Assembly (NCBI GenBank): GCA_936450465.1
Contig: OW388300.1
Span: 44,300,358 to 44,364,357, forward strand
Length of the DNA: 64,000 nt
Direction of reading: 5' to 3'
Source of the DNA: Gibbula magus
Lineage: Eukaryota; Mollusca; Gastropoda; Trochida; Trochidae
Positions 1 through 13,000 of the stretch are shown in pieces; position 1 is the first letter of the stretch, and the number at the start of each line of letters is the position of its first letter. Made by a program: the position numbers and the translations under genes. A model generated the notes under the pieces. The model worked only from the letters and a program-made list of their open reading frames with translations, was not told the origin of the DNA and did not search any database.

Positions 1-638
1 TGTCTTAATATTTTCTGACATCCTATATTTGCGGATTACGCATACACAGTTGATTTGGGCGACCTTTACCTTATTTTCAAGGTTACCACAACACTTTTAG
101 AATTCTTGTTAACGCGATATCTCATGAATCCAAGCACCTCAAAGTCTTCAAATTGGGTGTCAGTCTACATTGGGGGATTACGCAGACACCAGTCGATTTT
201 GGTGACTATGACACTTGACTAAATTATGTGTCTTACTAAACTCAATGTTAACGGCGGGGACATTGCCATGTTAGTGGCAAACACTTGTATATAATAGTAC
301 CTCCGTGGCCTTCATGACACGCAGTAACCAAATCTACGATTAATAATCCTTATTGGCCAAGGAATCTGTACTGACCTTTTCAGAAGTCGAAGAAGTGAAA
401 AGTTTAACAGACGCTGGACGCAATACCACACGATAAGTCCATCGTACCTTTCAGGTCAGATGACCTAAAACGTAACTTACATTTAAGAACATAGTGAAAT
501 ACTGAAATTATCATTCATCATGATACAGTCTCAATTTGAGCCAATTTTCAATGTTCAATGTCCCATATGCACATTCAGTAACGGGACAGGATTCGAACCC
601 CGATACTTGATCTGTTAGAATCAATCAAACTAGCCTAC

Positions 639-790
639 CTTTGGCGTGCTGACAGAAACGGAATCCTTGAAAACCATCCAGCGGACAGACTCGGAGCATG
701 AGGGAGTGGTCAGCGAGCCGTGGTACACGTAGAAGTCCTTGTTCCAGGGAAACAGTTGTCTGATGTCCACATCAAAGAGCACCTTGGTAC
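639..790 (-). CDS. Carbonic anhydrase exon 6 (active-site threonine loop)
   Basis: Acceptor CTGCAG, donor GTAGGC. It encodes TKVLFDVDIRQLFPWNKDFY, then VYHGSLTTPSCSESVRWMVF, ending KDSVSVSTPK in phase 0. The LTTP loop carries the catalytic Thr199 equivalent, Cys236 the extracellular disulfide Cys, and Trp242 the Trp209 equivalent. At least one more exon must follow, left of the window. Confidence 0.94.
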
Positions 791-3700
791 CTGCAGTGGG
801 GGGTCCGAGGACAAATAACCGGCAACCAACATGACTATTCGCCTCCTTACAAGAAGAACTTTTAAACCTAACAGATGAAGTCGAATTGATTTAATTCATT
901 TTTTTATCAAAATGCAATTGGTTTTATAAGCATACAGAATTTTAACAAAAGTTCACTGTCAAGTTATGGTCTGAAAACAATGTCTACCATTGATATTTCT
1001 ACTTCAAATATTGTCATAAAAATACAAAAGGTATGGACTTTGTAGTCTTTGTTTGATTTGGCATATAAGGTTGAGAATTAACGTATCGGGTGAGGTGAGG
1101 TGAGTTGAGGTTTAACGCCGCTTTCAAGAGTATTTCACTTATATCGCGGCTGCTAGTATTATGGCAGGGAGAAAGCCCGCAACGCCATGTGGCTATGCAT
1201 TGCGGTGAAACCTGCGAGCATCGGCTGGAACTAGCGAACCATGGGTGGTACTGCACTGAAATTCAATGTAGCATTGCACCCAAACCTTACTGCGTGTAGA
1301 ACAGTTCTCTACTGCAGACAAAGTTGCCGTGCCCCTGGCGGGATTCGAACCCCGGACCTCTTGATCCGAAGCCGAACGCGCTAACCACTGCGCTATCCTG
1401 CCCCCAATTAACGTATGAAATGACATGTTTGAGGGCATTACCTATGTGACTTCCAGTATGGCTTCATGATGTCAACAAATTTACAATAATAATTCAAGTT
1501 GATTGGAGTAGGCCTACACACGATTACAGATTTCTATTTCTTTCTTTTTTTTTAAAGATAAGCTTCAGTAAATGTACCTCTAAGAAAGTTGAGTCCCAAG
1601 AAATCGGAACACGGGCAATAACTCCAGCAAAAATAATAGTGCACTTCATGTTAGAACTCTAGGTATTGATACCCTCAAACCACACACTTTATTTGGTTAT
1701 CCTATCTTGAACAGTTTCTGAGAAAAGCTGTCCCCTTTTAAGATACCTGAAACGAGTCCAAGAAAGAAACAAGGGCAATAACTCCGGAATATATAATTGC
1801 GCGCTTCTAATTTGCGAACGCCATCACAAACAGACACACCAAATTGGTTATCCTATCTTAAACGATTTCTGAGAAAAGCTTTTCCCCTCTATCTCGGACG
1901 GACGGACGGACGGACAGAGACTCACGGACGGAGCCTTCCACTTCTTGGCGGGAGGGGTCGTCATAAGGTGTTACATACTGTCACGCCTAAATTACCAAAT
2001 GAGCAAAGTTTAACCCCCTGGGTGCAAGGTACCTACCATCCTCGGTTACCCATGGGTTTATATATGCTCCGCTACTCTCCACTATATCACGTGATATAGT
2101 GGAGAGTAACGGAGCATATATAAAACCATGGGTAACCGAGGATGGGTACCTGCTAAAAAAAAAGTTAGCTATTTTGGTGTAGTGGTTATGGAGAAATGTG
2201 AAAAGCGAAATTTTACAACGGACCAAGCTTTCAGGCCTGCTGAGCTCAACACAAACAATTCTGAAAACTCTGACTACAAGGACGTGCTAAATGTCGGGTA
2301 GACATCTACAACCGACCCGGAAATGAAGCCTTTCCGTGATGTATTCTTAGTTCAAATGTTATCAAAACAGGGAAGACCTGGCCACCTTGAGTGAAGTAAA
2401 GAATGAATATGCCCATTAGATAAAAGACTGGAGTATAAAGACCCAACTTCCCAATGCAAGGCATAACTCTTGCCAGTCTCCATTACTGGCTGATTTAGGC
2501 CTTGGAGTATTTCCTTAAGAAATCTGTGTTTAGAAATCCAGACCCGCTATGCATTTCTAGCGCAGCGATTCACTATCTTGACACAACAAAGCGAGGGAAA
2601 TACCGCAAGGGTTAAATCAGCCAGTAATGCAGACTGGCAAGAGTTATGCCTTGCGTTTGGAAGTTGATAAAGACCAGAGTAAATACACTTTGGCTCACGT
2701 ACATTTCTTCGTGGCGGCGGTGTGTTCTGTAGCTGTGACTAACCGCTCCATCTCTGCGTTAGGGAAGAGGTTGTCCTCCTGAAGAAAAGGATTCACAACG
2801 TTGGGCTCAGAGTCAGTCAGTCAAGTCCAGGTTGTTGACATTACGACTAGTGTAATTTGCTTGCATCTGTTTGCTTGCCTGCTGTCAAAATCTGCATGGA
2901 TTACATGTTTTAGTTTGTTGATCCATATTGGAAGCCTACACACTGGTTACAGCCTATATCAAGCTTGTGTCGTTTTCATAGAAACACGGACAAGAACGCC
3001 ACAATAGCAAGCATGCTCCAACAATACCACCCCACTCCCAGATCCGTTCATTTGAGCATAGTAGTCGCAATTGTGAGTAATATTTTTAAAAAGTATAACA
3101 TTCAAGCCACAGGGGCTTGTATTGCTGAAAACAATACGTCCTAACCTAAAACAAAATGTTCGTCCTCTGACAGCTACCTACATATAAATAAATAAAGGGA
3201 TGTAACGCACCAAAACACCCCTCCTCGTTCCGGGCCGAATTCTGGTTTGGGCAATAAAGGAAACAGTCAGTAGCTTTCATAATTAAACCCAATAAATTCC
3301 CTTTCGATTGAATGTAAAATTATCAAAATCGGTTAATTTTTGGCCGAGCTACATTGATTGAAACGAGTATGCCAAAAACCTGCCTCACGAAATCACCACT
3401 TTCGAGCCGAGAAATTAGGAATATTTCAATGGAAAACGTGCTGTCGACGACAAACAATACCATCGTAATCGCTAGGCAATTCGATTTCGTATCCTGGGCC
3501 TTCAAATGAATGAAGCTGTGATCATTACCTTCTAAACATTAATATAAAGGTATTAAACATACTGAGGTTCTGTAAAAACTTGATGATCGTTATCTCTAAG
3601 AGTGTAAATGTCAATGAAGAATTTATCTGGTTTCATTGGAAGAATTGTCTCAGACAACTGGTTATTTCAACATATGAAGCAGTGAATATGCTAAAGCGAA

Positions 3701-6700
3701 GAAATTTAACCTTAAGTGAAAGAACAGATTGTCACCTCCAGGCACACTGGAATGAAAATATAATGACCGAAATATACAATTACAGGGTCACACGTGGTAT
3801 TATAAAGTTGATTAAAACAATTCATGGCACAACTAATGGAGAAGACAGATTGTTATGAAATCAGTGAATCAACTCTTTACATTCTAAGGGGCATTGTGCA
3901 GAAAGGGTTGGGTTGTGGAACAGTCAAATGACAATCTCCAGACATTTACAACAATAAGGGTTTAAATACTACGTCCTATGCAGAAATCCCAATTTGAATG
4001 ACTGAAGCAAAAACTTTAGACGAGACTGACGAAGAGCACACGCGTATAACCGGATGCCCGATTGGAACCAAATTCTTTTCGCCAATAAACCTATTTTCAA
4101 ATGTTAGTAATAGCCGTAAGCAAGACGTCCCCAAAGTAAGAGATATCGTAGTTATATTGTTCAGAGGTGACTATAACACGCCCAACCCAAGTCCTTTTGG
4201 TGAATAGTGTCAGAAAATAGCGCCTGGAAACTTGGCTGGTGCATGTATTCTTTAATTGCCACACATCAGAATGGGATCATTAACGATCACAAAACGCAAT
4301 TTGAATTTCGAAGGACCCACTTTGTGAACGGACGCAATTCTGGGATACACACTAAGGGAGATTGATGCAATTCGGCTTCCTGGATTGGTTCTATGAAGTA
4401 CCATAGGCGTAGGAACGGTTTGAGGGGTAGGGGCCCACATTTGACTTTCTGTGACGGTGGTGGGGTTGGGGGTCTCATTGTATATATGTGGAGCAACCAA
4501 TCAAAAAGAGTTTATATGCCAAAAATTTCATTCAATTCATTCAAATTTTCAGAGAATAGCTGAGAAAAATGATTTTTTATCACATGCTTGCTTGAGTTTC
4601 TTGAAGCTCATTATGTGAAAATTGGCCCGATTTCACTACTTCATAGGAAATAGTTGTTCGTCCTCACCATTGAAAACATTTCTAAATCAAAACGTTATTC
4701 TTATTCCGTGTTTTTGAAAAAATAAAGAATGTATAGCCCTATGCCACGCTATGAAATCCATTATTTTACACCTCAAATCAAAATATGGGCTTATTGAATA
4801 AGACTTTTGGAGTTAGATGTACATGTTAAACTCTATATAATAAATACAGCGCCCCTTTCGCACCATTTTTTGAGAGAAAACTATGCACTTGTATGTTGTT
4901 CCTGCCCACAGGAGCCAATATTGTCGAAAAAGTGCCAACCATGTTATAATTCTTTGGTGTTCTAATGCACCAAGTACTGGGCTTTGAAACTGTCTTTGGG
5001 CTTGATCGTCAACTTCATGTGCTTCCTAGTCGCCTATTTTCGAAAATACTGGCCCCCAGTAGGCGAGAACAAAATGTTGTGTGAAAGGTGCCCCGCCACG
5101 CATTTGAGTACTCACACTGATGAAAAGTCCGACCACAGCGAGACCATCCGGGTGTTTTACAGCCTCGGAAATACTGCCGTACGCTCTCTTGTAGTGGACC
5201 AGATGCAGCTGAAATAATTACAGACTTTCTATTAAATTATGTTAATTAGATCCTTCGTGATCTGTCTCTGAGACCGTCATGTTTTAGGACTGAGATGAGA
5301 TGCGTATCTGTCTAAAATACGCATCGATAATTCAAATATACCCTGAATCAATGAAAAAGGGTCACAAGAAAATGAGTGAGTGAGTGAGTTATTGTTTAAC
5401 GCCGCCTCGGCAGTATTGCAGCCATTAGCGGCGACACAAGAAAATGAGTCAGATTTTGTTTACATGTGTGAATGTAATTGACGTGATATATGATACGCAA
5501 ATACGTGAAATATAAAAATACATCTATGCCAAAAATATCAACATGGATTCTTTTAATAGAAAATGGAATGTAGTAACAGCTATGGGTCAACTTTGATTGC
5601 TATACACTTGTAAACGTTTTTGTACTAGTATTCCAAGATTAATGTAACTAACTGTATTTATGCCTCTTATGTCTGCTGTTTTGAAAAGAACAATATGTCC
5701 AGCCCTTCCAGTGAATGCACCGGTGTATTGTCTGTATCCAAATAAAGTTAATAAAAAATGGGCCAAAAAAAATAATACGTGAAATATTTCCCGATGTATT
5801 CATACATGTATCCCCTACTCCCCTAGTGTTCTATGTTATTACCTCTGCATCGAAAGGCAAACCGTCGACCAAATGTTCAGAGCTCTGTCCGGCCTGCCCC
5901 GAATGGAAGTGGAGCGATCCAAAGACATATTCGTCATTCTTCCAGTAGGGAACCCCTTTCAGCGCTGGCGTAACGGTCTTACTGAAGTCCATGTTCACAG
6001 CGTAGCCTGAAACAATTAGCATCGGATGATTTGAAAGAATTTATGTTCACTATCACAACCGTTACTATTACTGCAGGGGGCAAATCCGCAATAATGGTGT
6101 GGTTATGCATTACGGCAAATGATTCGTCCATAAAATATCCCGGAAATGGCCAATAGCTTGCCGTAGCGTAATTGAAACTAGTGTGGCCAGGACCTGTATA
6201 AAGATGGCGCGTTGGGTTTCGAGTTTGAAGCTGCCTTTTTGCCAAGAAACTTTGAGAATGATAATTAACTTGGATTGTTGGAAGATGCATTTGAAGAGGG
6301 ACTCTCCTATAGATAAACCCCCGTCCGACGGAAACATGAGGCATTAGAGGTGGGTTCGGGTTTAATGCCGATTTCAAGAGTAGACCACTGCTGTTAGTAT
6401 TATGGCAGGGAGAAAGCCCGCAACGCCATGTTTCTATGCATTTGGGTGAAACCTGCAAGCACCTGTTGGAACATGGGTGGGACTACGCTGAAATTCAGTT
6501 TATCATTGCACTCAAACCTTACTACATGTAGAACCCCCGCATTAGAGGGGCACTACTTGATTAATATTCCGGTCGGCCGGTTTCTCCGTGGATATTTACA
6601 TTACAGCTTACTTCATTTTTCTGAATAAAAAAAATATATCATGCCAAAGTGTATATCCAATATTTGAACAATTCAACTTTCATGTTGGTTAGTATCGATT

Positions 6701-9700
6701 AAAAAAAACATGTCCACATTATGCCCAGGGCAATATAAACTTGCATATCTGTCATGTGAATACAGCTGGAGAATAAAACCAACAAATGTCGCAAGTGAGT
6801 CACATCATTGCTTTTGGTAGAGAACAGGGGTCACTTATATACATATAAGTATGTAAAACTATCAATATACATAATCTTATATAGATATGTATACCTAAAT
6901 GTATAGCTAGCGTCTGGCGCCTGTACTCAAAACATCAGAGTGCACTCAACCAGTGAATATACAGGACGGAAAATCGTGTCATCGTACTCCCATCAATGTC
7001 TTCCACACAGCTGCCTTGCTGTGATTTACTGTGTCGATGTCAGCTTTGTCAGTCAAACTATATAGTAGGCGTATTTCTTGATAGGTGGGCTCATATCTAT
7101 TCATTAGATTATACATTCCATGTGATTGTTTCACAATTGTAATTTTACCATAATCACCAATAAAGTAGAATCTTACACTTACGATCTTGTCATAATCACC
7201 AGTCAAATGCGACCTTCCCATAACGACCAGTCAAATGCAACCTTGCCATAACGACCAGTCAAATGCAACCTTGCCATAATGACCAGTCAAATGCAACCTT
7301 GCCATCAAGACCATTCAAATGCAACCTTGCCATAACAACCAGTCAAATGCAACCTTGCCATAATGACCAGTCAAATGCAACCTTGCCATAATGACCAGTC
7401 AAATGCAACCTTGCCATAATGACCAGTCAAATGCAACCTTGCCATAATGACCAGTCAAATGCAACCTTGCCATAATGACCATTCAAATGCAACCTTGCCA
7501 TAATGACCATTCAAATGCAACCTTGCCATAATGACCATTCAAATGCAACCTTGCCATAACGACCAGTCAAATGCAACCTTGCCATAACGACCAGTCAAAT
7601 GCAACCTTGCCATAACGACCAGTCAAATGCAACCTTGCCATAACGACCAGTCAAATGCAACCTTACCATAATGACCATTCAAATGCAACCTTGCCATAAT
7701 GACCATTCAAATGCAACCTTGCCATAATGACCAGTCAAATGCAACCTTACCATAATGACCAGTCAAATGCAACCTTACCATAACGACCATTCAAATGCAA
7801 CCTTACCATAATGACCATTCAAATGCAACCTTGCCATAATGACCAGTCAAATGCAACCTTACCATAACGACCAGTCAAATGCAACCTTACCATAATGACC
7901 AGTCAAATGCAACCTTGCCATAATGACCATTCAAATGCAATCTTACCATAATGACCAGTCAAATGCAACCTTGCCATAATGACCAGTCAAATGCAACCTT
8001 GCCATAATGACCAGTCAAATGCAACCTTACACTAGTCATTAGCAAGAGATGACAATAAGTAATGGTGACATACGATCATTGGTAACAGAGTTATACCAAT
8101 TAGAAAATGCAGCCGAAAAACGCCTTTTTGAAAGAGGTCCATATTCAAGGGCAGATTACTCGAATTCAAGGTCAAAATAAAAAAATCTGCCGAAATAACT
8201 TTGTTCTAAATTCCATAAGTTTCAGATGACCTATCACACATAGCTGTATGCATTGCCCTTATTTAGGAGAAACTTTTTGAAGACGCATACCCTCAAAACT
8301 GCGAAATTGCACAACATTGCATAACAGGGGTTATTGGTATCAAGTTCGATTACAGATTTAAGAGCAATAATTCCGTGAAAATTAAAATTTCGGAACTCGC
8401 TTGATCAAGAGCATCATCGGGACTACTTGCATGCTGAATTTCATCAACCAAAATGTAAACTTTTCCAAGAAAACTTGTCCCCATTGAAGCATCACAACGG
8501 TTTAATGTACCAAGTTCAATTTCAGATTCAAGGGCCTATCTCCGTAAAAGATATTTCTGAACTGGCTTATGAACTCGATCAATAGTATGGTGAAGAGTAC
8601 TCACCGTCCTCCTGGGAGGATTAGTTTCCCGGAAAACTTGTCCCCATTGAACACTATAAAACTAAGTTCAAAATATGACGTCTCCGAGGAAACGACACCA
8701 AATTTAAATCCCCCAAAATTGTTTTTTAGGAAAAATGACCGGACGAACTTAATTAGAAATAGGCTTATATTAATGATTAAAAACTGAGGATCACAGGTAA
8801 CTTTTCGGGACGGAGTGACTGATTGTACAACTCTTTGATTTCACCTGGGGGTTAACGATTGAACTAGAATAACAGAGTTGTAATAACCAATATTCAAGGT
8901 AAACGTTGCCTCCGTCTATATTTCTCTATGATGCAACTTACCGGCATTGTACATGGCACCCTGAATGCGGCCCCGGGGGTGTTCAGTGTAGGCGATGCGG
9001 TGAGGGATGTTACAGCGACACTCGCTCGTGACGATGTTGATAGGGGACTGCCATCGTCCTGAACAACACGGCGACATCGTACGCCAGCTATCCGGACCTG
9101 CAGGGGTACAGTTCGAAATGTTACAGATCTAACTGTATAGTACATGTCATATTCGAAAGGTATAACTGTAATGAACTATAGCTATCCAAGTGTTGAAACA
9201 AGTTTATGTTCACATCATTTAATGGAAAATATTCAAAACTGTCCGTTTCGGGACCCAAGGAAAACAAAAGGTTGATTGTCAATTTCAGCCTAAAGCACGT
9301 TATCAATACGATAGGGTTCCGCCACAATTTCAATTTCGCCCCTGTTATAAAACACTGCGTTTCGTGTTACGTATGAACTTTTCACTCAGGATGTTGTTAT
9401 TTTGAAAATGAATATGCAGCAGATAAAATAGACAATTATTGATATTGTTCAATGGATCATAAATGGTGTGCTTGTAAGTGAGGCTCATGAACTCGTTTCT
9501 CGTCATACTGTTGCTCTATTTTCATGGAAAGCAAGGTATAAGTTAAGGTTAATCACCCTCAGAAGGTAGTTATTGAAATCAACTGTGCGAGGGCTTTGCC
9601 CGAGCAGAGTATTTCAATAACTACCGTAGTGAGGGTGATTAAACGACTTACACCACGTGGTCATACTTATTTATTACGCGTGTAGCTTATTCGGTGTGGT

Positions 9701-9997
9701 TAAAAGCATCAACAAAAGTATAGTTTCATTTTTTCTTATTAAATAACCTGCCCTAGGTCAGTTATTTTTTCCGCGCCACCATACAGTACATCTAAACGCA
9801 ACACTCAGCGACCACGTGGTATCAACGTGCGGATGCGCACGTGAATCTCGTGCAAGATTGTCAACACACATTGGCAAGATGCATTCGGATTCAGGTAAGG
9901 TGAGGTCGTGACAAGACATGGAAGCAGAAGTGGAGATAAAAAGGTGGAAGTTTAAAAGGGCGACGATAATCCACGTTTTTATCCCCCGCCAACATAG

Positions 9998-10033
<36 letters not shown>

Positions 10034-13000
10034 TATTGTAATGGGCTCCGTCCGTCCGTCCGTTCGTCCGTCCGTCCCGATTTTGTTTCCGGAGCAGAAC
10101 TCGAAAACTATAAGACATATCTCAACAAAACTTGGTCTGTGGAACAATCATCATATCTAGATGAGCCTTTTGGGATTTTCAACTTCTTCGAGTTATTTTT
10201 TTTTACCGTTTCCATGGAAATGTAACTTAGAATTTCGTTTCCGGAGCAGAACTCGAAAACTATAAGACATATCTCAACGAAACTTGGTGTGTGGAACAAT
10301 CATGTGTAGATGTGCCTTTTGGGGTTTTCAACTTCTTCGAGTTATGTTTTTTCTTAGAATTTCGTTTCCGGAACAGAACTCGAAAACTATAATACATATC
10401 TCAACGAAACTTTATGTGTGGAACAATCATCATGTGTAGATGTGCCTTTTGAGGTTTTCAACTTCTTCCAGTTATGTTTTTTACCGTTTCCATAGAAATG
10501 TTACCTAGAATTTTGTTTCCGGAACCGAACTCGAAAACTTAAGACATATCTCTTGGTGTGTGGAACAATCATCATGTGTAGATGTGCCTGAAAGGCCCGA
10601 TGGGCTTATGGCATTGCACGGTGTCCAGCTGTCTGTAAACTTTTCGCATTTTGTCTTCTTCTCCAGAACCACTTTGTCTAAGGAGTTGACATTTTGTGTG
10701 TTGTGTTTAGTTGAAAAAAGGTTCATAGTCACTGTTATTCAACAACTATTCTTCAATAAATTTTCCCAAAGGCGGGGGATATGGCCGACTCTGTCTGCTT
10801 GTTATAATTCTTATTTAGATGTATGACAGAGTGGCACAATTCCAGAAAATACCCTGAAGAAGACAAAAGATAGATATAAATAAAAGGTGAGCACCACTGC
10901 AGTATAGAAATCTTTGTGAAGTTCGAGTTAAACATTAACAAAACAGTACGTTTTACAATTCGTTATGTTATACCTATAAGCTAGAAAATCAATAATTTCC
11001 GCTTAAATAGTGACTGAAATATTGCCCATGTGACGCTAAACAACTGTCTCTATGTATTTAAACTGTTTTGTTGTTGGAGGGTCACATATTCCTAACGTTA
11101 TAAATGGTGTAATTTACCGAGTACTGGCTGTTGCCGAAAACGACCATTTTGATAGTCGACTTAGTATATTGTCGATATGAAGTCAAACTTATTTCTGATC
11201 GAAAACTAGACAATGCACCGCGATTGACTCCCGACACTCCGTGAAATGTAATTTTGGAATGTTATTTTGAACAAAGACAAATTTGGTTTGATAACGTTAA
11301 ATAGGGCATAACTACCGTGCGTGTAAATTGGACATGGTAGTTTCTATTGCTGTACATGCACAATGGTGGTACTCAATTTCAACTGAAAACTAGTAATTAT
11401 GATATATTAGGCGAGTATGGCTGAATATGCAAGTTGAGTGAAACATTTTTACTCCAAACGTTTGCGTACATCTAGTTTAGGCGTATTTTTAATAGTTTAA
11501 AGGTTTGGGAAAACGTAAACATTACATGTTCATAATACATGAATATATTTCAATGTCTTAGTGCACATTTTCATTTTAATGTGAATGTGTTAATGTTTCA
11601 ATATTTATTGACTCAATTTGACCTTTTCCTGCTCTTTTTCAGTTCTGTGAACCTATTTTAAAACGGATTACGAGGAACGAAGACCCGTCAGTGCTATCTT
11701 TTACGGTAGATCTACAGATTGGAACAAGATCGCGGCCAAGTCGCATGAAAATGTCAAAAAGCAAACATGTAATTTGAAAACGGTGGTTCAATTCAATTAA
11801 AATGCTTCCTTTTTTCAAATGTGTGTTTTCTCTTTCCAAAGTCCGTATTGCCATATATTAACTTTCATTTATGCACAGGCGGCACAACATTGTCCAAGGT
11901 ATGTTGAGAGGCAATGTCCAAGAGCAATGGGCATACCTTTCAGTTGTATTTGTTGAGGTAAGTTATTTTGGTTAAGCACAAACTGAAGGTAGTAATTTCT
12001 AGGTAGTTTTCAAATTCAGAAAACCAACTGACATTGGGCATTTTTTAATATTGACTAGAGGCGAAGCCGAGAGGCAACATTTGAAAATTCCCAATGTGTT
12101 ATTTTCGAGGGAAGATACCAAGGTCGAGGCGAAGCCTAGAACGTACGGTATCTGCCCAATAGTTTTAAAAAATTGTTTTGGCAAAGATATAACCGCCTTC
12201 AAATAACTACCTCGGACGCGTACATAACCAAGAAAACCTACCCCAACACAAGCAGATAACCGAGGTTAGAGTCGGTCGAAATAATAAGAACCATCAAGAG
12301 ATGGCTTATTCCCCGGCCCCAAATAATGGATTAGTTTAAGCAGTATATTAGTGAAACTGATCGTGAGAATAATGCAGTATGTATGCATGAGGTTGATTGT
12401 GTACGACTTCTAATAATCACGAGAAGACTGACAAACAAGAGCTTTTAACAGGTGGGCAGGTGACGTATCTACATGTAGCTAGGGTCACAGGGTTCACGAC
12501 CTGAAAAAAACATTTCTTCAGTATGGAAAGTCTTATAGAGCCATCACGGATGTTGATGAAAATATCAAAAAATTTCCAAAAATCCATCTCCGTGAAATAA
12601 ATACACTTAATTTTTCCCTAATTTTTCCAACTTAAAATAAGCTGAGAAATTGCATTAATTAGTAAAGGTGTTTTCCAGTCTAAATATAGATTCAGTCTAT
12701 TATTTTCAAGCGCAAAGCATTATGGTCTAGCTCACACACAGTAAACAAAGACACGAAAGAATAACAACAAATATGAAAGATATCGAAATATATTTTTTTT
12801 TGGGCGGTGATTTATTTACTATTTCATTTAATTATGTATTTGCTACAGAAATTGGAATAATTGTTTTACCCAACTAGGTATTTTTCTTGAATTTTATAAT
12901 TAGAGTAAAAATTTGTTATAATTTGCTGGTCTTATCTCAATAAAAAGAACATTAAACAGGAAATAATTTGTATATTCTCAGGACATTTAGAAACATTGTT

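Noticed and set aside
583..640. Minus-strand tRNA gene suggested by GGTTCGAATCC
   Set aside because: Only the T-arm half is tRNA-like; no A box or acceptor pairing was found. Probably another SINE relic.
3730..3760. Plus-strand HLQAHWNEN resembling the carbonic anhydrase LHLVHWN motif
   Set aside because: Wrong strand and no flanking family sequence; the true motif is in exon 4 at 5116-5208.
7190..8030. CRISPR-like regular repeats
   Set aside because: Units are contiguous 28-mers with no unique spacers, in an animal intron.
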